From assembly GCF_028858725.1 (NCBI RefSeq), contig NC_084760.1:66903867-66967866 (forward strand): a stretch of DNA of 64,000 nt. Direction: 5' to 3'. Under the pieces are notes generated by a model that worked only from the letters and a program-made list of their open reading frames with translations, had not been told where the DNA came from and searched no databases. Within the stretch, counting starts at the first letter, position 1. Each line of letters begins with the position of its first letter. The stretch comes from Colius striatus (taxonomy: Eukaryota; Chordata; Aves; Coliiformes; Coliidae). Position numbers and translations under genes: made by a program. This document shows positions 57,001 through 64,000 of this stretch, piece after piece.

Positions 57001-60000
57001 ACAGGTCATTAACATGCGGTACCTGGAATATTTTGAGAAAATTCTTCATTTCATCAAAGACAGGATCCTTGTTTACCATGGGTAAACTACTAACTTTTTT
57101 TTTTCCCTACTTCACTTACCTGGTAATACTGATTTGAAATTTACACAATCTTCATTTTGGGAAGGAATATTTTCACTTCAGTAAGGTCTAGTTTTCTTAG
57201 TATTTATTGTTGTCTTGTTTCCTATCAGAAATGCAAAACTGTATTCGTTGCCAGATAAAGAAACTTAAATAGGAAAAAACATTGTGAATTGCAGTATACA
57301 TAGAAACTAGTAATGGTGTTGAATTTGTACCCACAGTTTTGGCAAGAGGGAGTCTCAATTAATTCTAAATATATGATTTATTAAAGTTGTTGGGTTTCCT
57401 CCTGGTAGAGTACAGTTTCTCTGAATATTGAGATTCATTTATTAGGTAGTAGGAGTGAGGAAAAAAAGAGAAGATATGGAAGGTAATTTTAACTGAAACT
57501 GTGGTTTGACAAGTAGTTTTAAGGGAACAGAGTAGCTTTACTACCTGTTGTGTTTATAGGTTGGTAGACTTTGTCATGGAACAGAAGACATTTGTAGAAT
57601 CTTGAATGAAAAAATGCAACTCAATGTAATCTGAAAATTGATCTTGGCATCTCTTTCAAACTTGTGGCTTACTTGGGGCAACAGTATTCTGACAATGTCA
57701 ATTAAGAAACTCTTCTAGCTTTAAACCTTCTATTTTTTCTTTGGTCTGGTAACAATTAGTAAATACCAAGTTCTGTTTTTCATTCGCATTATGCTACCTA
57801 AATATCCCTTAAAACAGTTGAAAACACTTAGGTTTTAGAAAACGTATGGTAGTTTTGACGACATATAAGTTCTGTAGTAATTGGGAAGTCTATCTTCTAT
57901 TAGGAGAAAGTTTCTTCAAAGCAAAACAAGAAGCATTTGACATTAAACCTGAGCAATTTCTGCTATGATTTTTAAAATCTGCTCTTAAACTAACTAATAA
58001 ATATTAGAACATTAGTTCAACAGATTCGAACTATCATTCAAACAATTCACTCTCCAGCTGTGCCTACGTCTGTAGTATTCACATATTTTTGAGGCTACAC
58101 AGATGCTTATATTTTGAGAAGAATAGTTTAACACTAATTCTATTCTTCCATCTTTCCTCACCAGCCTCCCCATGCCCACAGCCTCTCAGCCAAACACCGC
58201 TGAATGCTTTAGAGTGGCCTACGGCAAATGAATAAAATAAACCTAATGTTTGAGGTTTTTCAGCTAACAAAAATAAGCCGAGCTGATATAGGAGGAAATT
58301 GCTTTTTGAAGAACAGGAGAGCATATGGCCAAGTCTGAAGGAACTCATTTTCAGAAGAAATAACTAAACCTTCAAAACTTTGTTCCATTAGGTTAAAGGT
58401 AGATGGATATCCAGAATTGCTACATGTGTTCAGCCATTTTGATTCCTTTTTTATTTTCCCAGTGCCAATAATCCAAAAGGACTACTAGAGGTTCGAGAAG
58501 CTTTGGAAAAGGTGCATAAAGTAGAAGATCTTCTTCCCATAATGAAGGTAAATTAAAGAAAAACTTCAAAATATGATAAAAATATTAAAATACATTCTGG
58601 GACGTGTGTACAGTTCCTCAGAATATAACCATTGTATATAAGCTTAAAATGAATAACTGGACACACAAACTCATGCTATTTAAAAACTGGATACGTAGGG
58701 TATGGCCTTCCCTTTGATATCTACTGATGTATGATATGTAATTCTTTGAAGCTGGCCTTAGGACCTGCAAGGGTGTACGGTCAGATCCACCATAATGGGC
58801 TCACAGTAGGCCTATACATTATGAAGGAAAAAATTGAGAATGCATGTCTGAAAGATTAGGAACATGGAAGCTTTCTTTACCTTATGTTTATTGGTACAGG
58901 TCAGTAGGTGGTAGGGCTGGCACGGGGAAACAGTGAATAGTTACCCTTAGTGACTGACAGCTAATCCAAAATGAAATGTTGGTTTATATTCTTGTGCTTT
59001 GGAAGACTGTCAGAGAAGGACTGGGGAAACTAGTGGTGCTGGTGGTGGTCTTTGTAGAAATGCTTTGGTTATGTGGCATGCAAAATTATTTGTGGCCTTA
59101 CCTCAATTTAAGTAATAAGGGTTCACCTGGGCTTAAGTAAAAGGTCTTCCCCCTCTGCCTCAAATTAATCAAGGATGAGCAGCATTTAAGTATTTGGGTT
59201 TGGGGAAGCACCGTTACAAAGTATTTCTTTTTTAAAGAATTGGACTGGATTTTATTTACAGTAGAATAACATTTGGGAAGAAGCAATCACTGTAAATAAA
59301 GACTAACTCATTTGTTTGTTATTGTATATGTCCACGTTGCAATTCCATATCTAAGAAAAGCTGATGAATTGCTTTAGAACAGAGCTCTTTGAAGATATAT
59401 TGCTGCTGCTAATAGACTGTCTGGGTTTGGATTTGTTAACAGTAGTAGCACTCACTTGTGTACTGTAGACATCTGTACAGAAGCTACATGACTCAAGCAC
59501 TAAACTTTTCCATGGTGTTTTTAATATGCAGTACTAATATAAATGTCTTCAAAGAACACACTACAATTTTGGAGGTCCTTCACATATCCTGTTGTTCTTG
59601 GCCTTGAACTTAAACAAAAACTTGTGATGAAGAAGTAGTAGATATTTGGGTGAAGAGACAGTCAAGTTTCAGAATTTTAAACTTAAGATGATAGTAAGTT
59701 GCCTACTGACACACAAATATGCAAATAGGGCCCTGTAGATAACCTGACTACTGGTGGGTGAATTCTAGGCCAGAAAAAGTGCTATTAGTGGACCTAAAAG
59801 TGTTAAGTTCCTCCAAGAGGATGATAAAAATATATAAACATAGTGGACTATATGTGACTTAGATAAAAATAAATGTCTCAACTGGCAGCAAATATTCTTC
59901 CTGGTTTTTATAACCTGTATATTTAGCTCTGATTTCAGTCTCCTGTATCATGTTCTGAATTGTATTGAAGTGCAATGCTGTTTCTCATTAGAGGCATTTG

Positions 60001-63000
60001 TATTGGTTTCTTTAAAATAAATGCAGAGTCTCTTTAAACAAAACCTCCTGAATCAAAAGTTCTATCTTAAATAATTGCTCAAGTAATTTATTCAACACTG
60101 TTGCAAAATAGTTGTTAATAGTGCCTGCATAAAATGAATGTCTGCTAAGATCAGTGTAGTTTGGTTATTCGGGTAGCTGGGGAATGTTGTATGTCAAAAG
60201 CAGGGATTTTTGACTTTGCTTAAATACAGTTTTGCCTAGTTTATACAATGAGTTGGCTATAGTATTGCACTTTAAGAATCTTACAAAGCTACATTATTTT
60301 AACTTTGTCATATTTTTCTTTCTGATGAGGATAAACTTTCATTTGAACTGGATGACAGTTAAGAAGCTATTGTCATGAGCTGTGTTCTTGAATCCACACT
60401 TAGATTAGTGCAGCCACGTCTTAATCTAAACGTAAAACGGGCTCTCAAATTGCCATTTTTGCATTTCCCATTGTTACACCAGGAGGTTACTATCAACGTG
60501 CAACTTGGGGAGAGATCTGTACAACTTTCTCCTGTTTTCTTAATTTGTCTGTCTTCAATTCTGCACCATTTAAGTGTTTCAAAACAATAGCTAGGCCTCT
60601 GTTCACTCTAACTTTTTTTTCCTTTTGAAAGCAGTTTAACAGTAAAACAAGAGATGGGTTTACTGTGAACACAAAAGTCCCCAGCCTCAAAGACCAAGGG
60701 AAAGAATATGATGGATTCACAATTACCATAACGGGAGATAAGTATGTTTGCCATTTTCAGGGGTTCAGATAGATTAAGGGATGGTGAAGCATTAACAATT
60801 AATCACAGATGTAATTTCTCCTGGAGTAAAGTGGGTTTTGGTTTTCACTAGTGGCATTTTTGTAAATAATTTGCACATTTGAGGACATTGTTTCAGGCAA
60901 ACTTATAACATGTCCAAATGTTCTTCATTCAGCGACTTATATATTTTAAAAATTTTGGCATTATTTTTAACTAAAAGAGGGGAAATGCACATAATCTTCT
61001 GCTTAAGGAAAAATTATAGCAAAAAGGTTATGATGTGATATTTAACTGTAGTACATATGTAATTTACACTGGATATTACATTATGTATCAAGTTCTGTTC
61101 AAAAACTGTCTTTTTTCTTTCACCTGCTTGATAGAGTGGGGAACATACTATTTTCAGTAGAAACTCAGACAACAGAAGAGAGAACACAGCTGTATCATGC
61201 AGAAATAGATGCACTATATAAGGACCTAACAGCTAAAGGAAAAATTCTAATTCTGTCTGCAGAACTGGGGGTAAGACTGTTTTAGTGGAAAATATTCCTT
61301 GATAAGATTCTGTTATGTTTTTATACCTTTTGTTTAACAGAAACTGTTCTAGTAATTTTTGACAGAGATCTTAAGTAGGTAGTCATTTTTATTACTTCAA
61401 CACAGTTATGACAAATACCATAATAAGATGCCGTAATTCAATTTGTTACATTAAAATTTGCTATGATTTGCTGCAGTAACAGAGATAGTCTGGACACAGT
61501 CTCAATATCCGTGCATTAGGTTTTTGTTTGTTTGTTTTCTTTTTTCCCCTTCTTATTTTCTTGATGTTTTCTCATGGGTCTGTGTTAACTGTTTCACAAA
61601 ATCACAGAATGGTAGGGGTTAGAAGGGACCTCTAGGGATTATCCAGTCCAACTCCCCTGATAAAGCAGGTCCACCTAGATCAGGTCACACAGGAACATGT
61701 CCAGGAGGGTTTGGAAACCTCCAGAGAAGGAGACTCCACACTCTCCCTGGGCAGCCTGTGCCAGGACCCCCTCACCTGAACAGCAAAGAAGTTTCTCCTT
61801 GTGTTTAAATGGAACTTTTTGTGTTCCAGCTTTTGTCCCTTACCCCTAGTCCTATCACTAGACACTACAGAAAAAAGGACTGTCCCATCCCCTTGACTAA
61901 CTTCATAAGCAGTGCTTAGGATTTGGCTTATGGCAGATACACATCAAGAGGAGAACTAACACAAGGTCATAAGAAGCACTAGTTTGTGTTGATTCATATT
62001 GCAAAGAGAACCTGACTATGAGTGTTTGCTTCTAATTTTTCATCTTTTAACACGGAGTAGATGAACTATGTTTCACTTAAAATTTAAAGATATAACAAAA
62101 TAATTTGCTTAAACATCTGTTAATCAGACTTCTACTTCTCAGCTTGACATTTCTCACATTTGAAATGGCTCTTTTAATAAACTTCTAATGACAATATCGT
62201 AAGACTTTCCAATAATGTGCTCCTTTATCTCCTTTATATGATACTACCTGGCTATTAAATTATCTTTAACTCACTTTTTTTTTTTTTCTCTTGCTTAGGA
62301 AGTAGATGCTGTTTGCAACTTGATCCTGTCCTTAGTTTATTACTTCTATAACTTAATGCCACTTTCAAGAGGATCTAGGTTAGTGATTGTCATGCCTGTA
62401 TTGGATGCGATGGTGTAAAATGAGTTGCAGTATTTTTAATATAGAAAAGCTAAAAAAGCTCTAGGTTGAGCTGTGTGTCCTGCACAGTCTCATTTTGTGC
62501 TGCCATGACAATGGATACTGACTTAGTACTGTTTTAAAAGCTAGATTATAATTGCTGATTGTAACTATTTATAGCTGATGAGTTGTCTCTTTAGAGCCTT
62601 CAGCTTACGGATTGAAGAGTGTCAATTTAAAAGCTGTACTGTTTGAGTTCCTAATGCATATTATGTTAACCACTCTAGCTTCATTCAAGAAACTTCACTG
62701 AAACATGTATTTAAGATTTAAATATACTTTAAGATAACGTCAATATTATTTTATTTAGTTACTGCAACTGTTAGGGACATCACATGAAACCCTGTATTTC
62801 AAAGGTCTCTTGAACCTAAATTCTAGTTGAATTCATGCTTGGCTCCATCTAAGATTACCATGAATCTCCGTTCCACAAAGCACTTAAAGATCTTAAGCTT
62901 ATTATTAAACACAGTTCAGTGGAAAACAAAATTTAATACATCCTGAGACTTCATTTTTATAATCAGACTTTGCCTTTTTCTCAGTGTAAAAATTAACAGA

Positions 63001-63483
63001 AATTCTGAGTTAATTAAATTTGATAGTAATTGGACAGCTTTACAATGCCTCTAGTTCTGCTGCAACTCTTCTGGGCCACAGTTAAGCTTCTTGGGAACAA
63101 GAGTTTGCTTTCTTTTAAGCTCCCTGGAGTCTGTAAGAATTTGTAAGCCTTAAATTATGATTCTGTTCAGGAACGGTGCTCTTCAATAGTTAAACTCCAT
63201 AGCATCATAACTTCATGTCAGTGGTGTTGGAAAATAAGTGTTTTCACCTTTCAAGTGTTTGATTCTTGTTTCTGCTTATAACTAGAACAGTAATTTTTAC
63301 TAGTGTTCTGTGAAAAACAATACTATATTCTGTTAGTGGTTTAAAATAGCATTATGGAAAGACTTTATTTGGTTTGGTTTTTTTTTTCTTTTTGTTTTTC
63401 ATAGTGTGATAGCTTATTCAGTGGTCATGGGAGCACTAATGGCAAGTGGAAAAGAAGTAGCAGGAAAAATCCCTAAAGGCAAG
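29885..63483 (+). CDS. TTC13: TTC13, tetratricopeptide repeat protein 13 (21 exons in window, 3' end missing)
   Basis: Twenty-one consecutive exons join to 2322 bases (774 codons) without a stop; the remaining C-terminal exons lie past the window. Residues 13-29 form a hydrophobic run preceded by Arg, looking like a signal peptide, followed by a Cys-containing linker (C54, C68, C80, C88). About seven TPR units run from about residue 120 to 390, recognisable by the repeating small/aromatic pattern (for example [40 protein letters not shown]). The C-terminal region, residues 395-774, is the family-specific part. Plant SRFR1 is a known TPR relative. The biochemical role of the vertebrate protein is poorly known and I assign none. 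The start at 29885 has A at -3 and G at +4 and matches the mammalian MAPAG start; in-frame upstream ATGs exist at 29828 and 29870. Confidence 0.95.
30090..33469. other. TTC13 intron 1
   Basis: The first 250 bases continue the CpG island; the rest is AT-rich. No repeat or exon recognised. Confidence 0.7.
33470..33564 (+). CDS. TTC13: TTC13 exon 2 (residues 69-100)
   Basis: Acceptor TTTCCCCCAG, donor GTATGC. It encodes [24 protein letters not shown] with two cysteines (C80, C88) between signal peptide and TPRs. Phase 1 in, phase 0 out. Confidence 0.93.
33565..37585. other. TTC13 introns 2 and 3
   Basis: Apart from exon 3 (35037-35112) this is AT-rich intron sequence. Open frames such as 35488-35694 lack splice sites in a compatible phase and are not called. 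Confidence 0.6.
35037..35112 (+). CDS. TTC13: TTC13 exon 3 (residues 101-125 and one base)
   Basis: Acceptor TTTTACAG, donor GTAAGG. Encodes [22 protein letters not shown], leading into the first TPR helix. Confidence 0.94.
37586..37656 (+). CDS. TTC13: TTC13 exon 4 (residues 126-149)
   Basis: Acceptor CTCATTAG, donor GTAAGT. Encodes [19 protein letters not shown] and STMLQ, the core of TPR 1. Confidence 0.95.
37787..37806. repeat. T20 homopolymer
   Basis: Uninterrupted run of 20 T in TTC13 intron 4, about 280 bases before the CR1 insertion. Confidence 0.9.
38088..39184 (+). mobile_element. CR1 LINE, 5'-truncated, with RT remnant and 3' end
   Basis: About 1.1 kb in TTC13 intron 4, in the same sense as the gene. 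Broken frames encode the C-terminal part of CR1 reverse transcriptase: [20 protein letters not shown], then the FADD catalytic motif in SKFADDAKL, then [36 protein letters not shown] and [14 protein letters not shown]. The element ends with GGTTGGACTAAATGG and GAGATTCTATAAATC, the CR1 3' terminus. At least two frame breaks lie between 38,520 and 38,915. It is non-autonomous and old. Confidence 0.95.
40821..40886 (+). CDS. TTC13: TTC13 exon 5 (residues 150-171)
   Basis: Acceptor CTTAACAG, donor GTGAGT. Encodes [20 protein letters not shown] then LH, helix A of TPR 2. Confidence 0.95.
42284..42376 (+). CDS. TTC13: TTC13 exon 6 (residues 172-202)
   Basis: Acceptor CTTTTCAG, donor GTGAGT. Encodes [20 protein letters not shown] and the start of TPR 3 (VFEQRAE). 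Confidence 0.95.
43451..43567 (+). CDS. TTC13: TTC13 exon 7 (residues 203-241)
   Basis: Acceptor TATACTCAG after a T-run, donor GTTAGT. Encodes [20 protein letters not shown] then [16 protein letters not shown], covering TPR 3 and the start of TPR 4. Confidence 0.95.
44389..44499 (+). CDS. TTC13: TTC13 exon 8 (residues 242-278)
   Basis: Acceptor TATCACAG, donor GTAAAG. Encodes [20 protein letters not shown] then [17 protein letters not shown], covering TPR 4 and the start of TPR 5. Confidence 0.95.
45614..45828 (-). mobile_element. CR1 LINE 3'-end fragment
   Basis: AGAATCATAGAATGGTAGGG followed by GATCATCTAGTCCAACACCC and CTGGGCAGCCTGTGCC in reverse orientation. Same CR1 3' type as 22045-22340 and 61600-61895. 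It lies in TTC13 intron 8, antisense to the gene. Confidence 0.9.
46828..46910 (+). CDS. TTC13: TTC13 exon 9 (residues 279-305 and two bases)
   Basis: Acceptor TTCTATAG, donor GTAATT. Encodes [20 protein letters not shown] then KSLGQAY. The Arg codon is split AG|A with exon 10. Confidence 0.95.
48492..48633 (+). CDS. TTC13: TTC13 exon 10 (residues 306-353)
   Basis: Acceptor TTTCCTAG, donor GTAAGC. Encodes [20 protein letters not shown] and a [18 protein letters not shown] stretch, covering TPRs 6 and 7. Confidence 0.95.
49888..50062 (+). CDS. TTC13: TTC13 exon 11 (residues 354-411 and one base)
   Basis: Acceptor CTCCTAG, donor GTAAGT. Encodes [20 protein letters not shown] and ..[19 protein letters not shown], the end of the TPR solenoid. 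Confidence 0.95.
50480..50636 (+). CDS. TTC13: TTC13 exon 12 (residues 412-463 and two bases)
   Basis: Acceptor TTCCTCCAG, donor GTGAGT. Encodes [20 protein letters not shown] and ..[20 protein letters not shown]. Confidence 0.95.
51205..51271. repeat. TA/TATC-rich microsatellite
   Basis: Alternating TA and TATCTATATG units in TTC13 intron 12. Partly self-complementary. Confidence 0.8.
51732..51862 (+). CDS. TTC13: TTC13 exon 13 (residues 464-507 and one base)
   Basis: Acceptor CTTCTGTAAG, donor GTACAC (weak). Encodes [20 protein letters not shown] and ..[17 protein letters not shown]. The frame fits both neighbours only with these sites. Confidence 0.93.
52198..52330 (+). CDS. TTC13: TTC13 exon 14 (residues 508-551 and two bases)
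   Basis: Acceptor CCCTCCTCAG, donor GTAATG. Encodes [20 protein letters not shown] and ..[18 protein letters not shown]. Confidence 0.95.
52826..52918 (+). CDS. TTC13: TTC13 exon 15 (residues 552-582 and two bases)
   Basis: Acceptor TTTGTAG, donor GTATGT. Encodes [20 protein letters not shown] and [12 protein letters not shown] 4.1-kb intron follows. Confidence 0.95.
52919..56997. other. TTC13 intron 15 (4.1 kb)
   Basis: Longest 3'-half intron; no transposon recognised. Contains the candidate cassette exon at 56294-56332. Short open frames at 53,650-54,126 overlap in several phases and are not called. Confidence 0.6.
56294..56332 (+). other. Candidate stop-containing cassette exon in TTC13 intron 15
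   Basis: TTGTTTTGTAG precedes and GTATGT follows a purine-rich 39-base segment. Spliced after exon 15 it would read [12 protein letters not shown] then TAA. If used, it would trigger decay or truncate the protein at about residue 594. Only the splice-site match supports it. Confidence 0.25.
56998..57081 (+). CDS. TTC13: TTC13 exon 16 (residues 583-610 and two bases)
   Basis: Acceptor TTCTTTGTAG, donor GTAAAC. Encodes [20 protein letters not shown] and KDRILVYH. Confidence 0.95.
58463..58547 (+). CDS. TTC13: TTC13 exon 17 (residues 611-639)
   Basis: Acceptor TTTTCCCAG, donor GTAAAT. Encodes [20 protein letters not shown] and VEDLLPIMK. Confidence 0.95.
60632..60741 (+). CDS. TTC13: TTC13 exon 18 (residues 640-675 and two bases)
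   Basis: Acceptor CTTTTGAAAG, donor GTATGT. Encodes [20 protein letters not shown] and [16 protein letters not shown]. Confidence 0.94.
61135..61270 (+). CDS. TTC13: TTC13 exon 19 (residues 676-721)
   Basis: Acceptor CTTGATAG, donor GTAAGA. Encodes [20 protein letters not shown] and ..[18 protein letters not shown]. Confidence 0.95.
61600..61895 (-). mobile_element. CR1 LINE 3'-end fragment
   Basis: AAATCACAGAATGGTAGGGG followed by ATCCAGTCCAACTCCCC, CACCTAGATCAGGTCACACA and CTGGGCAGCCTGTGCCAGG. On the minus strand a decayed RT tail frame ([19 protein letters not shown]) is readable. It lies in TTC13 intron 19, antisense to the gene. Confidence 0.9.
62299..62378 (+). CDS. TTC13: TTC13 exon 20 (residues 722-747 and two bases)
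   Basis: Acceptor CTTGCTTAG, donor GTTAGT. Encodes [20 protein letters not shown] and PLSRGS. Confidence 0.95.
63405..63483 (+). CDS. TTC13: TTC13 exon 21 (residues 748-774), GC donor
   Basis: Acceptor TTTTTCATAG. Encodes [20 protein letters not shown] and GKIPKGK. The exon ends at AAG directly before GCAAGT; no GT donor keeps the conserved KGK end, so this is a GC-AG intron. The terminal exons lie beyond position 64,000. Confidence 0.9.
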
Positions 63484-63782
63484 GCAAGTATGAAAATAAC
63501 AGTAGTTTGGCTTCAATGGAGGAAGTAATACTTGTAAATGTGAGGAAGGAGCTGTAGAATAATGAGAAGTTGCACACTTGTATACAGCTAACATGTCTTC
63601 AGTAAACTATGAGGTCTTGCAGCCTGAGAGTTTTGAAAATTTCATTGCTGTTCTGGCAGCAAGTGAGGTATAGAGGTAGTATGTACAATAATTCTGTTAG
63701 TCATATTGTAGCAGGTTTTGTTCCATAGTAATTCCATATTTGTAACTGAAGCATTTCTAGTGTGCTGCGCTGGTCTTTCCAG

Positions 63783-63895
63783 CTTTCTTTTAAGAAGGAT
63801 TCAGAGAATCCTTGGGCAGAATTAATGGCTCTTCTGGCATCCAGCAGAAACTTTCCATGTTTGCTCTCAAAGTATTCTAGAGCATTTAGGGCTTG
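63783..63895 (+). other. Candidate additional or alternative TTC13 exon
   Basis: A pyrimidine-rich acceptor (GGTCTTTCCAG) and a strong donor (TG|GTAAGT) enclose 113 bases that stay open in the frame continued from exon 21 (LSFKKDSENPWAELMALLAS and 17 more residues). This does not look like the mammalian TTC13 continuation (LVDFEAM..), and 113 is not a multiple of three, so inclusion would shift a phase-0 downstream exon. It could be an alternative 3' exon or a chance pair of sites. Confidence 0.3.
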
Positions 63896-64000
63896 GTAAG
63901 TAGAAATAGATTTGCAACTTCTCTTGATTTCTCCTTTCCCTCAATATTCTGTTGAATTTAAAATAAGTCCTAGGTTTTAAGTGACTACATTTCAGCATTA

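Larger units (their letters stand above)
57082..62298. other. TTC13 introns 16-19
   Basis: Intron sequence around exons 17-19. The CR1 at 61600-61895 is the only recognised repeat. Confidence 0.6.
62379..64000. other. TTC13 intron 20 and start of intron 21
   Basis: AT-rich intron sequence around exon 21; besides the candidate exon at 63783-63895 nothing was recognised. TTC13 continues past the window. Confidence 0.6.

Overview
This window reads as vertebrate nuclear DNA from a bird. The evidence is mostly non-coding AT-rich sequence, small exons with GT-AG (and one GC-AG) introns, several 5'-truncated CR1 LINE copies whose 3' ends carry the short ATTCTRTG-like terminal repeat, and two fragments of an LTR family with the TGTGGTGGTTT..GGCAAAACAGACTC signature that I associate with avian genomes. 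No bacterial-type operons, CRISPR arrays or phage genes are present. The species cannot be fixed from the sequence.

Layout. Positions 1-14402 are intergenic: no coding exon was recognised, and they hold CR1 and LTR fragments, including one CR1 copy split into two opposite-facing halves at about 10,416-10,880. Positions 14,403-29,615 (minus strand) hold the complete coding part of ARV1, with 5 coding exons and 234 codons. Its 11-kb first intron contains two CR1 fragments and a roughly 1-kb solo-LTR-like element. Positions 29,616-29,884 are a 269-bp GC-rich spacer between the two start codons, which I interpret as a shared bidirectional promoter inside a CpG island of about 1 kb. From 29,885 to the window end (plus strand) lies TTC13. 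Twenty-one consecutive coding exons (774 codons, unbroken frame) are in the window; the last coding part lies beyond the right edge.

ARV1 is an endoplasmic-reticulum membrane protein of lipid and sterol homeostasis with an N-terminal zinc-ribbon-like CxxC..CxxC motif. TTC13 is a tetratricopeptide-repeat protein; here it has a clear N-terminal signal-peptide-like segment, a short Cys-containing linker, about seven TPR units and a long conserved C-terminal region. The head-to-head ARV1/TTC13 arrangement is the one known from mammals, so this is a conserved syntenic block. The two genes share a control region, but nothing in the sequence says they share a pathway.

I found no new biological system. 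The points worth a second look are splicing details of TTC13 (a GC donor, a candidate stop-containing cassette exon, a candidate extra 3' exon), a short ARV1 C terminus, the CR1 copy with an internal inversion, and the composition of the bidirectional promoter.
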